From NCBI GenBank assembly GCA_965219875.1, contig CBDCOW010000001.1, positions 1,178,001-1,242,000 of the forward strand: a DNA stretch of 64,000 nt. The letters are read 5' to 3'. Position numbers and translations under genes: made by a program. The notes beneath the pieces were generated by a model. The model made no database searches and had not been told where the DNA came from. It saw nothing but the letters and a program-made list of their open reading frames with translations. Below, piece by piece: positions 17,908 to 25,598 of this stretch. Each line of letters opens with the position of its first letter. Position 1 is the first letter of the stretch. The DNA comes from DAOUKH01 sp965219875 (GTDB lineage: Bacteria > Chloroflexota > Dehalococcoidia > SHYB01).

Positions 17908-18182
17908 CCTGCGGACGCGTAGGAGATGAGCCCATTGTCCCGGCGGGCGACGGGAGCGGCCCAATGCCCTGCGGACGCGCAGGAGACAGGGCCGATGCCG
18001 TGGCGGGCGCTGGAGTTGGCCCAATGCCCTGCGGACGCGCAGGAGACAGGGCCGATGCCGTGGCGGGCGCTGGAGTTGGCCCAATGCCCTGCGGACGCGC
18101 AGGAGACAGGGCCGATGCCATGGCGGGCGCTGGAGTTGGCCCAATGCCCTGCGGACGCGCGGGAGACTTAGGGCATTTGCCA
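17908..18182 (+). repeat. 60-base tandem repeat array of alternating ~30-base units
   Basis: Perfect or nearly perfect 60-base units at 17961-18020, 18021-18080 and 18081-18140 (one mismatch), with diverged copies on both sides. Each 60-mer is two related halves of about 31 and 29 bases. The first half contains a hairpin, CCTGCG GACG CGCAGG (for example 17968-17983). Each half carries GGAG followed 7-9 bases later by ATGCC, so ATG triplets fall at 17964, 17995, 18024, 18055, 18084, 18115 and 18144. The frames stay open because 60 is a multiple of three, which produces repetitive 20-residue frames. I do not call these a gene. Confidence 0.8.
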
Positions 18183-18183
18183 C

Positions 18184-18247
18184 GGCGGGTTGCGCAAAGG
18201 TCTCCAGAGGGGAAGAGGCCGGAGGGAGGGCGAGTCGCGACTCGCCC
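18184..18247. repeat. interspersed repeat module after the tandem array
   Basis: Contains GGGTTGCGCAAAGGTCTCC, related to the copies near 3401 and 17698, then GAGGGAG and the palindromic GGGCGAGTCGCGACTCGCCC next to the rhomboid stop. A similar GGGCGATTCGCGAATCGCCC palindrome sits at about 49372-49391. Confidence 0.55.
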
Positions 18248-19000
18248 CTAGGAGCCGACGTACCAGGTGCGACGCGGCCAGAGGCGCTCGCGCCAGACGA
18301 ACACCTTCAGCAGGGCGATGATCGCCGCGCCGGCGAGGAAGCCGCCGATGTGCGCCCAGTAGGCCACGCCCGACGTTACCGAGTCGTCGAGGGCGAGGAA
18401 GCCGTTGAAGAACTGGAGCACGATCCAGAATCCGATGAGGGCCGCCGCGGGCAGCGTCATGGGGAGGATGAAGATGGCGGCCACGATCGTACGGATGCGG
18501 TTGTAGGGATAGAGCAGCAGGTAGGCGCCCATGATTCCCGCGATGGCGCCGCTGGCCCCGATGGTCGGCGTGAGCGACTCCATGTCGGTCGCGATCTGCG
18601 CCCAGCTCGCGGCTAACCCCGCGACTAGGTAGAAGGCCAGGTACCGGGCGTGGCCCAGCCGGGCCTCGACGTTGTCGCCGAACACCCACAGGAAGATCAT
18701 GTTGCCCGCGAAGTGCAGCACGCCGCCGTGGATGAACATCGAGGTCAGCAGGGTGAGGTAGTTCGATACCGGCGTCTGCACGTCTAGTACAGTCGCCACG
18801 CTGACGCGCAGGCCCATGAGGTCGAAGCCGGAGTCGGTGAGCTCGAGGGGTATCATGCCCCAGCGGTGGAAGAACTGGGCCTCTTGGAGGTCGTTGAGCC
18901 CGAGCTCGAAGAAGAAGACGATCGTCGAGACGGCGATCAGCGCGATGTTGACGTAGGGCCGGGGGTTTCCTCGCGTGCTCTGGTCCGATATGGGGAACAT
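18248..19000 (-). CDS. rhomboid-family intramembrane serine protease
   Basis: Cleaves single-pass membrane proteins within the bilayer. The 250-residue protein has about six transmembrane helices. The catalytic dyad is visible as Ser150 in TIGASGAIAG and His217 in YWAHIGGFLAG. The conserved first-helix region HGGVLHFAGNMIFLWVFGDN includes the usual His and Asn that shape the oxyanion hole. A 16-residue charged N-terminus precedes helix 1. The ATG at 19000 lies 25 bases after the acyl-CoA dehydrogenase stop on the same strand, so the two may be co-transcribed. Substrate unknown. Confidence 0.92.
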   Translation of the reverse strand: MFPISDQSTRGNPRPYVNIALIAVSTIVFFFELGLNDLQEAQFFHRWGMIPLELTDSGFDLMGLRVSVATVLDVQTPVSNYLTLLTSMFIHGGVLHFAGNMIFLWVFGDNVEARLGHARYLAFYLVAGLAASWAQIATDMESLTPTIGASGAIAGIMGAYLLLYPYNRIRTIVAAIFILPMTLPAAALIGFWIVLQFFNGFLALDDSVTSGVAYWAHIGGFLAGAAIIALLKVFVWRERLWPRRTWYVGS

Positions 19001-19025
19001 GCGGCTGGACCGGGCCCCGTGGGTC

Positions 19026-20201
19026 CTAGCCTCGGGGCAGTCCCAGGCCGCGCATGGCGATCGTGTTGCGCTGGATCTCCGACGTTCCCGCGCCGATCGT
19101 GATCGCCCGCTGGCCCCGGTAGAGCTTCTGCACTTTGCCGCGGAGTACGTTCAGCTTGCTCTCATGCGTCGGTTGGCCCCACAGGCCGAGGAGCTCCATC
19201 CCTAGCTGCGTGAGCCGCTGCGTCGTCTCCGCGCCGAAGATCCGTCCCATCGACGACTCGTAGGACGGCGACTGCCCCGACGCCTGCAGCCATCCCGTCC
19301 GGTAGGCGAGCAGCCGGCCGATGTGCAGTTGGATCGACATGTCGGCGACTTTGTGGCGCAGGCCGGGGTTCTGCTCGAAGGGCTTATAGCCGTCGGTGCC
19401 CTCGCGGGCGAACTCCATGAGCTCGTCCATCAACTGGAGCGCGGGCACCGACGCCCGGAGGCCGGACCGCTCGAAGTTCAGCGTCGTCGCGCCGACGTAC
19501 CAGCCCCGGTTCTCCTCGCCGATCAGCGTGTCGCGGGGCAGCTCGACGTTATCGAAGAAGAACTCGTTGAAGTGGTGCACGTCGGCCATGTTGATGATGG
19601 GCCGACGGCTCACGCCGGACAGCGAGAGGTCGAGGAGGAAGTAGGAGATGCCCTTGTGCTTGGGCACGTCCTGATCGGTGCGCGCTAGGAGGATGCCGTA
19701 CTGCGCGTGATGCCCCTGCGTCGTCCACGTCTTTTGGCCGTTGAGCAGGTAGTAATCGCCCTTGGGCTCGGCCTTGGTCTGCAGCGAGGGCAGGTCGGAG
19801 CCCGCGTTGGGCTCGCTGAAGAGCTGGCACCAGATCACCTCGCCGCTGGCGATGCCGGGGAGGTAGCGCTTCTTCTGCTCCTCGGTGCCGTGCACCATGA
19901 TCGACGGCCCCGCCAGGTTCACCCCGGCGTTCACCATCGAGAGCGGGGCCTTATGCTTCGCTAGCTCCTCGTTGAAGATCATCTGCTGGATGATGCTCCA
20001 GCCCTTGCCGCCGTATTCGACGGGCCACGACGGCGTCAGCCAGCCCTTCGATCCCAGCTTCCGGGCGAACTCGCGCTCGAACTCGTCGCGGCCCCCCTCG
20101 GCCTCCGCCTGCTGGCCCCAGTCCGGCGGCAGCTCCTGACGGATGAACTCGATCACCTCGCTGCGAAATGCTTCGTCTTCCTCGGTCCAGCCAAAGTCCA
20201 C
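19026..20201 (-). CDS. acyl-CoA dehydrogenase
   Basis: FAD-dependent alpha,beta-dehydrogenation of an acyl-CoA. With the GTG start at 20201 the protein has 391 residues and begins VDFGWTEEDEAFRSEV, the usual family opening. The longer frame to 20354 adds arginine-rich sequence and overlaps the divergent DUF429 gene. Motifs include CQLFSEPNAGSDLPSLQT (flavin site), YLLNGQKTWTTQGHHA and the ending TIGAGTSEIQRNTIAMRGLGLP. A second paralogue is at 49432-50616. Substrate range cannot be read from sequence. Confidence 0.92.
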   Translation of the reverse strand: MDFGWTEEDEAFRSEVIEFIRQELPPDWGQQAEAEGGRDEFEREFARKLGSKGWLTPSWPVEYGGKGWSIIQQMIFNEELAKHKAPLSMVNAGVNLAGPSIMVHGTEEQKKRYLPGIASGEVIWCQLFSEPNAGSDLPSLQTKAEPKGDYYLLNGQKTWTTQGHHAQYGILLARTDQDVPKHKGISYFLLDLSLSGVSRRPIINMADVHHFNEFFFDNVELPRDTLIGEENRGWYVGATTLNFERSGLRASVPALQLMDELMEFAREGTDGYKPFEQNPGLRHKVADMSIQLHIGRLLAYRTGWLQASGQSPSYESSMGRIFGAETTQRLTQLGMELLGLWGQPTHESKLNVLRGKVQKLYRGQRAITIGAGTSEIQRNTIAMRGLGLPRG

Positions 20202-20322
20202 GGGGTCTGCCCTCGAGGCCGGGCGCGCTAGGGCGCACCGGCGCGCTCGTTCTTGTGTATCGCGGCGACGACAGTATAGGCTGGCCCCGATTTCGGAGCA
20301 ATCGAAACAGAGGAGGCCGAAC

Positions 20323-21120
20323 ATGGCCTGGATCGCCGGCGTCGACGGGTGCAAGGGCGGCTGGATCGCGGTGTACGCCTTCCTTGAAGGCGGGGAGTTG
20401 AAGGACCTAGAGTGTCACGTTCAGGACAGGTTTGAGAACGTGATGGCGTGCCCCGCCCCGCTCGCCGCGGTGGCTGTCGACATGCCGATTGGCTTGTGGG
20501 ACAGAGGCGGGCGTGACTGCGACAAGGCCGCGCGAGAGGTTCTTGGGAAGCGAAGCCGGAGCATTTTCCCCGCCCCCGCCGCCGATGTACTCGACCTCTT
20601 CCCGAAGATGACATCGGCGTCGTTCCGCAATATGGCCCTGTCGGAGCGAGAGAGAGACTACAACCGCGCTAAGACGGTTAACAGGGACCGGACTGGCAAG
20701 GCGCTGAACAGACAGTCCTTCAACCTTGTTCCCAAGATCGCGGAGGTTCGCGGCTACCTGCTAGGACTTGGCGCCGCGGAACGGGGCCGTGTCGACGAGG
20801 TACACCCCGAAGTATCCTTCGCCGCCCTAAGCGCGCAGAAGGGCGGGGGCCGTCCGTTCTCTCCGATGCATCACCGCAAGGTCACGGTTCAAGGCCTGCT
20901 CGAACGCCGTGACCTCCTCGCCGGGGAGTTCGGGAAGACCCTCGATGCTCTGGAAGCGAAAGCGCGCTGTTGCAAAGGCGACGCTGCGCCTGATGATTTC
21001 TACGACGCCGTGGCCTGTCTCTGGACGGCGCGGCGCATCTACAAGGAGACGTGCGGCTACCTGCCGAAAGACGGAGGCGCTTGTGATGCGAACGGCCTGC
21101 CGATGCGGATCGTCTACTAG
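20323..21120 (+). CDS. DUF429 protein, predicted RNase H-fold nuclease-like
   Basis: A 265-residue DUF429 protein. It starts MAWIAGVDGCKGGWIA and has VAVDMPIGLWD, acidic residues placed as in RNase H-like folds, and a conserved ending with DDFYDAVACLWTARR. The family is predicted to be a nuclease, but no activity is established to my knowledge. The ATG at 20323 has a GAGGAGG Shine-Dalgarno site; upstream in-frame codons are antisense to the acyl-CoA dehydrogenase start. The stop shares CTAG with the convergent amidohydrolase gene. Confidence 0.85.
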   Translation: MAWIAGVDGCKGGWIAVYAFLEGGELKDLECHVQDRFENVMACPAPLAAVAVDMPIGLWDRGGRDCDKAAREVLGKRSRSIFPAPAADVLDLFPKMTSASFRNMALSERERDYNRAKTVNRDRTGKALNRQSFNLVPKIAEVRGYLLGLGAAERGRVDEVHPEVSFAALSAQKGGGRPFSPMHHRKVTVQGLLERRDLLAGEFGKTLDALEAKARCCKGDAAPDDFYDAVACLWTARRIYKETCGYLPKDGGACDANGLPMRIVY

Positions 21121-22316
21121 GCCGCGGCGGCGGCGACTTCGATGCCGAAGAAGCGCGCCGCATTTCCGCTCATGAGCGCGCTTATGCGGTCGCCGGAGAG
21201 GCCGCCCTTTTGCAGGCGGTCGAGGGCTTCCCAGGCGTCGCTGGCGTCGTGCTGCGGGTAGCGGGACCCCCAGGCGCCGACGTTCTCGAAGAGGTCGGGC
21301 AGCCGGTGGATGCAGGACTCCCAGGTGTCGAAGCCGACGAGCGAGGGGCGGTTGTAGAAGACCTCCGCGGGCTCGAGGCTGACGGGCCGGAGCATCTGCG
21401 GCTGGAGCCAGAGGTACGTCTCCGACTTCTCCAGGACCAGCGAGGCCCAATAGGAGCCGGAGTGGAGGTAGCCCAGCTTGAGGTCGGGGTAGTCCTCCAT
21501 GTGGCCGCTGAAGCACAGCGCGCTGAGGAAGAGCCCGTTGTCCATCCAAGGGGCTGCCGAGGACGCGATGGGATGGCCCAGGTAAAGGGGGGCGGCCACC
21601 CGCTCGATGAAGGCCCCTTCCGAGGTCCACTCGGGGTTGGTGCTCCCTGCGGAGGGAACGATGCACGCAGCCACGCCGGAGGCGTTCAGGAACATCCAGA
21701 GGGGCTGGTACTCCGGCGCGTTCGGCGCCCGGGAGTGGTAGAACGAGGGCCGGATTGCCAAGGCGCGGAATCCCATCTGCGCCGCCCGCTGGGCCTCGCG
21801 AAGGGCGAACGCGGGATGCTGCATCGGCAGGACGGCGGCGGGAATCAGACGGGCGGGGTCCTTCTGCGCGAAGTTCCAGATCCAGTCGTTGTAGGCCCGC
21901 GCCAGGGCATAGGCGACGTCGGCGTTCTCAACGACGGGTAGGTGCTCGGAGAACAGCGTGGGCAGCAGCAGCGCTTGGTCGATGCCCATCGCGTCCATGT
22001 CGCTGAGGCGGGCCTCGGCGTCGGAAGCGCCCTCGGTGAGGGGGTGCGGCTGCCTGGGGTCGAGCGAGCCGATGTCTTGCGGGGTCATGCCGGGACGGTA
22101 GACCGCCTGGCGGTTGATCCGGCTCATGCCGTTGAGCGGCCGGGCCGGCACGCCGTTGACGAGGATGACCTCGATCCCGTTCTCGTCGACCTCCCGGACG
22201 AAGGCCGAGCGGGCCGGGACGCGGTACTCCGTGTCGAGGAACTCCGTCCAGATCTCGGTCGGTTCGTAGACGTGGCTATCGGCGTCGAAGACGGGGCATG
22301 GCTTCTCGCGTTCCAT
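21117..22316 (-). CDS. amidohydrolase-2 family metal-dependent hydrolase/decarboxylase
   Basis: A 399-residue TIM-barrel enzyme of the amidohydrolase-2 (ACMSD-like) group, whose known members are hydrolases or non-oxidative decarboxylases. The metal site begins with FDADSHVYEP (Asp11, Asp13, His15). Other markers are the QALLLPTLFSEHLP strand, YNDWIWNFAQKDPARLIPAAVLPMQ and the HSGSYWASLVLEK segment with a metal-ligand histidine. The ATG at 22316 follows AAGGAGG. It is the second gene of an operon with the related enzyme at 22341-23780, 24 bases upstream. Substrate unknown. Confidence 0.88.
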   Translation of the reverse strand: MEREKPCPVFDADSHVYEPTEIWTEFLDTEYRVPARSAFVREVDENGIEVILVNGVPARPLNGMSRINRQAVYRPGMTPQDIGSLDPRQPHPLTEGASDAEARLSDMDAMGIDQALLLPTLFSEHLPVVENADVAYALARAYNDWIWNFAQKDPARLIPAAVLPMQHPAFALREAQRAAQMGFRALAIRPSFYHSRAPNAPEYQPLWMFLNASGVAACIVPSAGSTNPEWTSEGAFIERVAAPLYLGHPIASSAAPWMDNGLFLSALCFSGHMEDYPDLKLGYLHSGSYWASLVLEKSETYLWLQPQMLRPVSLEPAEVFYNRPSLVGFDTWESCIHRLPDLFENVGAWGSRYPQHDASDAWEALDRLQKGGLSGDRISALMSGNAARFFGIEVAAAAA

Positions 22317-22340
22317 GGCGCCCTCCTTGGTTGAGGAAGT

Positions 22341-23780
22341 CTACATTCGGCCCGCGAAGCCGCGCCTGCGGCCGGCCGCCTCCGCCGCGGCGCGAAGGGC
22401 CTCGGTCTTGCTCGGGTCCGACTGGGTGCGGGCGAACTCGGCGACCTCGTCGGGCGACGGGAACCAGTCGGGTCGCGTGGGGTGCGGCGCCTGCTCGTCG
22501 ACGAAGGTCTTGGGCTCGATGCCGTACATCCGGCGGGCGTTGCCTCCGAGGAGGGCGGCCTGGGTCTCTTCAGGGACCTCAGCCTCCTCCATCGCCTCGA
22601 TCGCGGCCCAGACATCCGTGCCGTCGTGGTGATAGACGTCGGACGCCCACAGACCCACGTCGCGGTAGGTGTCGGCCTGGCGGAAGACCTCCATCTCATC
22701 CGACTCGAACGAGATGTAGCACTGGTTGAAGAAGGCCTCGCTGGGCCGGCGCTCGGCGGGGACCATGCGCTCGTTGGCGTAGAGGTCGAAGTGGCGGTCG
22801 AGTCGTTCCAGCACGCCGAGGAGCCAGGAGGCGTTGGACTCTAGGATCGCCATGGTGAGGTTGGAGTAACGGTCGAGGAAGCCCGACATGAGCGTCATGG
22901 TGAGCCAGACGGCTGCCTCGTAGACGAAGCTGAGCGTCTGCGAGTTGAGGCCCTGCGCGGCGTAGATCTCGTGTGCGCTCGTGTCGATGAGCTGGCCCGG
23001 CGACACCATGCGCGTCATGTCGAGGTCGAGGGGATGGACACTTGAGGGGAAGGTATGCATCCCCAGGACGACGCCGGTCTCCTCGAAGGTGCGGAAGAGG
23101 GGGTCCCAGCCGCCCAAGGCGCCGTAGGCGTTGATCTTGCTGGGGTAGTTGCCGCGGGCGTCGATGGGGCGGACGAGGGCCATGCGGGTCCCCCTGCCCG
23201 CGATGCGGCGCAACTCATCCATGCTGTAGGTGGCGTTCTGTAAGGGGAGCCATCCCGCGGCGTGCAACCGGTCGGGGTTGACGGAGCAGAAGTCGTGGGC
23301 CCAGTCGTTATAGCCCTTGGCGAGGGCGTGGGCGCCGTCGACGTTCTCGATGTAGGCGAAGCCGCCCACCATGCCTGTGGGGATCACCATCACCTGGTCG
23401 ATGCCCATCAGGTCGAGGTCCTTGATCCGCTCGTGGGGGTCGTAGGCGCCTTTGTGGTCTAGGTAGTCGTGCTTCTCCGGGGTGAGGGGCTCGTACTGGA
23501 GGCGCCGCTTCGTCTCGCGGTCCATACCGGGGCCGGAGATCGTGATCACGTTGTAGCGGGGGAACTCGCCGTTGGCGCCGCCCGCGGTGGACCGCACGCG
23601 GCCGTTGACAATCGTCTGCCGGTCGTCCCGCCAGTAGCTCTGCTTCACCAGGTCGCGGTGCTTGGGATCGACGTACTCCGACCAAATTTCGAGAGGGTCG
23701 TTGATGTGGGCGTCGCAGTCGAAAACAGGGAACCGCTTCTTCATCGGTGCTTTGCCTGCCGCCTTGCCGTTCGTCGTCAT
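22341..23780 (-). CDS. amidohydrolase-2 family metal-dependent hydrolase/decarboxylase
   Basis: A 479-residue paralogue of the next gene. The barrel starts at FPVFDCDAHINDP (Asp21, Asp23, His25). IDQVMVIPTGMVGGFAYIE, YNDWAHDFCSVNPDRLHAAGWLPLQ and the VLGMHTFPSS segment follow the family plan, as does SNLTMAILESNASWL. It is about 80 residues longer than its partner, mainly through insertions and a basic C-terminus. The ATG at 23780 has a strong AGGAGG site. A divergent promoter region separates it from the selenoprotein operon. The two amidohydrolases may act in sequence or on related substrates; this is inference. Confidence 0.88.
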   Translation of the reverse strand: MTTNGKAAGKAPMKKRFPVFDCDAHINDPLEIWSEYVDPKHRDLVKQSYWRDDRQTIVNGRVRSTAGGANGEFPRYNVITISGPGMDRETKRRLQYEPLTPEKHDYLDHKGAYDPHERIKDLDLMGIDQVMVIPTGMVGGFAYIENVDGAHALAKGYNDWAHDFCSVNPDRLHAAGWLPLQNATYSMDELRRIAGRGTRMALVRPIDARGNYPSKINAYGALGGWDPLFRTFEETGVVLGMHTFPSSVHPLDLDMTRMVSPGQLIDTSAHEIYAAQGLNSQTLSFVYEAAVWLTMTLMSGFLDRYSNLTMAILESNASWLLGVLERLDRHFDLYANERMVPAERRPSEAFFNQCYISFESDEMEVFRQADTYRDVGLWASDVYHHDGTDVWAAIEAMEEAEVPEETQAALLGGNARRMYGIEPKTFVDEQAPHPTRPDWFPSPDEVAEFARTQSDPSKTEALRAAAEAAGRRRGFAGRM

Positions 23781-23833
23781 GACAAACCTCCTGCCACATC
23801 TGTTCCTACGCTCGTCCGGCCGCGCCGGATTTC

Positions 23834-23912
23834 ATACTGCGACAGTATCAGACGGTGGTTTAGGGGTCAATGAAAATGGCGATTTGACCCCCTGTTTTCA
23901 GATTGCTACCAT
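23834..23912. promoter_or_regulatory. symmetrical divergent promoters with two palindromes
   Basis: A 29-base inverted repeat at 23863-23891 has arms GGGGTCAA and TTGACCCC with 13 bases between. Each arm holds a -35 box reading TTGACC. On the minus strand TTGACC (23865-23870), 17 bases and TACTGT (23842-23847) serve the amidohydrolases. On the plus strand TTGACC (23884-23889), 17 bases and TACCAT (23907-23912) serve the selenoprotein gene. A perfect palindrome, ATACTG CGA CAGTAT (23834-23848), covers the minus-strand -10 and looks like an operator. The GGGGTCAA inverted repeat could also be a mobile-element remnant, since some insertion sequence ends look similar. Confidence 0.5.
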
Positions 23913-23932
23913 CCCGTCGGCGGAGGCGCGGG

Positions 23933-24481
23933 ATGACGATCCGTTTCTACAACCCTGCTCCGGAAGTGAACGGCGACGATGAGGCCGCCGAGCGCAGCCT
24001 CGATTCCCTGGGCGGCAAGAAGCTCCTTTTCCTCAGCAACAAGCGGGCGCGCTGCCCGGAGTTGGCCGACGCGCTGCGGGACGTCCTCACCGCCCGCTAC
24101 GAGGTCGCCAGTCTGACGTTCATGGAGGTCGACGCCGGGAGGCCCGAGCCCAAGGGGAAGCTCCTCCCCCTCGTCGAGGAGTACGACGCCGCCATCGGTG
24201 CCTACGGGGGCTGAGGCTCGTGCACTGCGTCGGCGACGCAGGACATCATCACCCTTAACAAGGGAGGCATGCCGGGCGTCGTGCTCCTTGCCGACTACTT
24301 CAAGGACGAGGCCGAGCGTCTGGCCAGCATGAAGGGCGTGGCCGACCTGCCCCGCATGGTCTTCAACGGCACGTTCGAGTTCGTCTCCAACAACGAGCTT
24401 CGCGAGACTATCGACGAGGTCGCCGACACCGTCGCCGACAAGCTGACGGGGCGCTCCAAGGGACAGACGATCGTCCCATGA
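23933..24481 (+). CDS. UGSC-family selenoprotein, Sec encoded by in-frame TGA at 24212-24214
   Basis: Read through the TGA, this is one 182-residue protein. Residues 1-93 form an alpha/beta domain (KKLLFLSNKRARCPELADAL, then EEYDAAIGAYGG). Sec94 starts the motif Sec-Gly-Ser-Cys-Thr (residues 94-98), followed by ASATQDIITLNKGGMPGVVL and a helical end. Sequence on both sides of the TGA is in one frame, with matching composition, and joins at the motif that defines UGSC (seleno)proteins; the motif also resembles the Sec-Gly-Thr-Cys site of glycine reductase protein B (from memory). A hairpin fitting the bacterial SECIS pattern follows the TGA. The ATG at 23933 has GGAGG seven bases upstream. The stop overlaps the next start as ATGA. 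The redox role is inferred; the substrate is unknown. No sel genes are in the window. Confidence 0.85.
24212..24241 (+). promoter_or_regulatory. Sec codon and SECIS-like hairpin
   Basis: The TGA at 24212-24214 is followed by a perfect seven-base-pair stem, CTGCGTC (24225-24231) and GACGCAG (24235-24241), with a GGC loop. The loop starts 17 bases after the TGA and its first base is G. These features fit the described bacterial SECIS pattern of a small loop with an early guanosine, a stem of 4-16 pairs and a loop 16-37 bases from the codon. Function depends on SelB of this organism, which is not in the window. Confidence 0.7.
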
Positions 24482-25521
24482 CCACGCTGCAGAGCAGCTT
24501 CTTCGAGGCGGAGACGCTCGAAGACGTCAACCGGCTGGTCATGGAGAAAGGCTGGGGCGACGGCCTGCCCGTCGTGCCGCCGACTGAAGACCGCGTCCTC
24601 GCCATGCTGGCCCACACCGGCGACGATCCGCGCCGCGTCATGGGCGAGATGCCGCCGCTCAACGGCGAGGCGACGGTGGAGAAGGTTGCCATCAACGCCG
24701 TGATGGCGGGCTGCAAGCCTGAGTACTTCCCCATCGTGCTCGCCATGGTGGAGGCTGTCCTAGAGTTGCCGTTCAACATGAACGGCGTGGCGACGACGAC
24801 GAACCCGTCGGCGCCGGTGGTCATTATCAACGGGCCCATCCGGCGCGAGGTCGGGGTCAACTGCGGCATCGGCTGCTTCGGCCCCGGGACGCAGGCCAAC
24901 GCCACCATCGGACGCTCGCTGCGGCTGATCATGCAGACCTTGGGTGGCGCCACGCCCGGCCCGGTGGCGAAGGCGGTGCTCAGCCTGCCGGAACGGTATA
25001 CCTTCTGCTTCGGCGAGGATGAGGAGCGGACGCCGTGGATGCCGCTGCACGTCGAGCGCGGCTTCGATCCCGACACCAGCACCGTGACCGTCGTCTCTGT
25101 GAACGTGCTCCTGTCTACGACGGCGGCGGTCCTGTACGACAAGGCCCAGCGGTTCGCCGAGATCGTGGGCCAGACGATCACGCTGAGCGGCAACCCCAAC
25201 CTGGAGCCGAAGTCGCAGCCCGTGGTCGTGATCCCGTGGAACATCGCCCAACGGATCGACGACCAGGGGGTCTCGAAACAACAGTTGAAGGAGATGTTCT
25301 TCGAGCACTCGCGCTTCCCCGCCGACCAAGTGCCGGAGTACGAGCTCTGGCGCGAGTACGGCCTGCCGCCCTTCCACCTCACCGACGGCTATATCCAGCC
25401 TGTCGAGACGCCCGACGAGTTCGTCATCGTCGTCGCCGGCGACGGCCTCCCCGCCTACGCCGCGATCATGCCCTCGTTCTACGCCACCAAGGCGGTGACG
25501 AAGCCGGTGCGCGCGGTGTAG
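24478..25521 (+). CDS. uncharacterised partner of the UGSC selenoprotein
   Basis: A 347-residue protein of unknown function, translationally coupled to the selenoprotein gene by an ATGA overlap. It opens with a helical segment (EDVNRLVMEKGWGDGLPVVPPT) typical of a conserved but uncharacterised family. The centre is glycine rich, with NGPIRREVGVNCGIGCFGPG, and Cys129 and Cys133 in a CxxxC arrangement could act in thiol or metal chemistry. Cys79 is also in a conserved-looking loop. There is no signal peptide and no membrane helix. With its coupled selenoprotein it may form one enzyme, by analogy to multi-subunit selenoenzymes, but this is inference. Confidence 0.75.
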   Translation: MTTLQSSFFEAETLEDVNRLVMEKGWGDGLPVVPPTEDRVLAMLAHTGDDPRRVMGEMPPLNGEATVEKVAINAVMAGCKPEYFPIVLAMVEAVLELPFNMNGVATTTNPSAPVVIINGPIRREVGVNCGIGCFGPGTQANATIGRSLRLIMQTLGGATPGPVAKAVLSLPERYTFCFGEDEERTPWMPLHVERGFDPDTSTVTVVSVNVLLSTTAAVLYDKAQRFAEIVGQTITLSGNPNLEPKSQPVVVIPWNIAQRIDDQGVSKQQLKEMFFEHSRFPADQVPEYELWREYGLPPFHLTDGYIQPVETPDEFVIVVAGDGLPAYAAIMPSFYATKAVTKPVRAV

Positions 25522-25539
25522 CGGGCGGGACTTTGTTCT

Positions 25540-25590
25540 CGCGTTCGCTGCGCCCGCTCTCAATCTCCCCCAAAGGGGGAGAGGTGGAGG
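25540..25590. repeat. interspersed repeat module left of the insertion sequence
   Basis: CTCTCAATCTCCCCC AAAG GGGGGAGAGG forms the same CTCCCC/GGGGAG hairpin as the other modules. Its last bases run into the 16-base direct repeat that flanks the insertion sequence. Confidence 0.5.
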
Positions 25591-25598
25591 CCGCGCCG
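25583..25598 (+). repeat. left target-site direct repeat of the insertion sequence
   Basis: GGTGGAGGCCGCGCCG, identical to 27027-27042. It directly abuts the TGTCGG end of the element. Confidence 0.85.

Noticed and set aside
17908..18182. CRISPR array
   Set aside because: Units are contiguous and near identical with no unique spacers, and no cas gene is present.
17841..18251. 136- and 81-residue plus-strand frames over the tandem array
   Set aside because: The frames are open mainly because the 60-base repeat is a multiple of three. The longer one begins inside the promoter, and the shorter one has GGAG directly touching the ATG. I kept the region as a repeat.
20202..20354. Longer start for the acyl-CoA dehydrogenase
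   Set aside because: It would overlap the divergent DUF429 gene and adds 51 non-family residues; the GTG at 20201 gives the usual opening.
23863..23891. End of another insertion sequence related to the element at 25599
   Set aside because: AATGAAAATG is shared with the element's ends, but the TGTCGG terminus, transposase remains and direct repeats are missing. A regulatory inverted repeat explains it better, though a relic of some other element cannot be excluded.
24212..24214. Frameshift or pseudogene break in the 23933 gene
   Set aside because: The frame does not change across the TGA, and the TGA falls exactly at the Sec position of the UGSC motif with a suitable hairpin after it.
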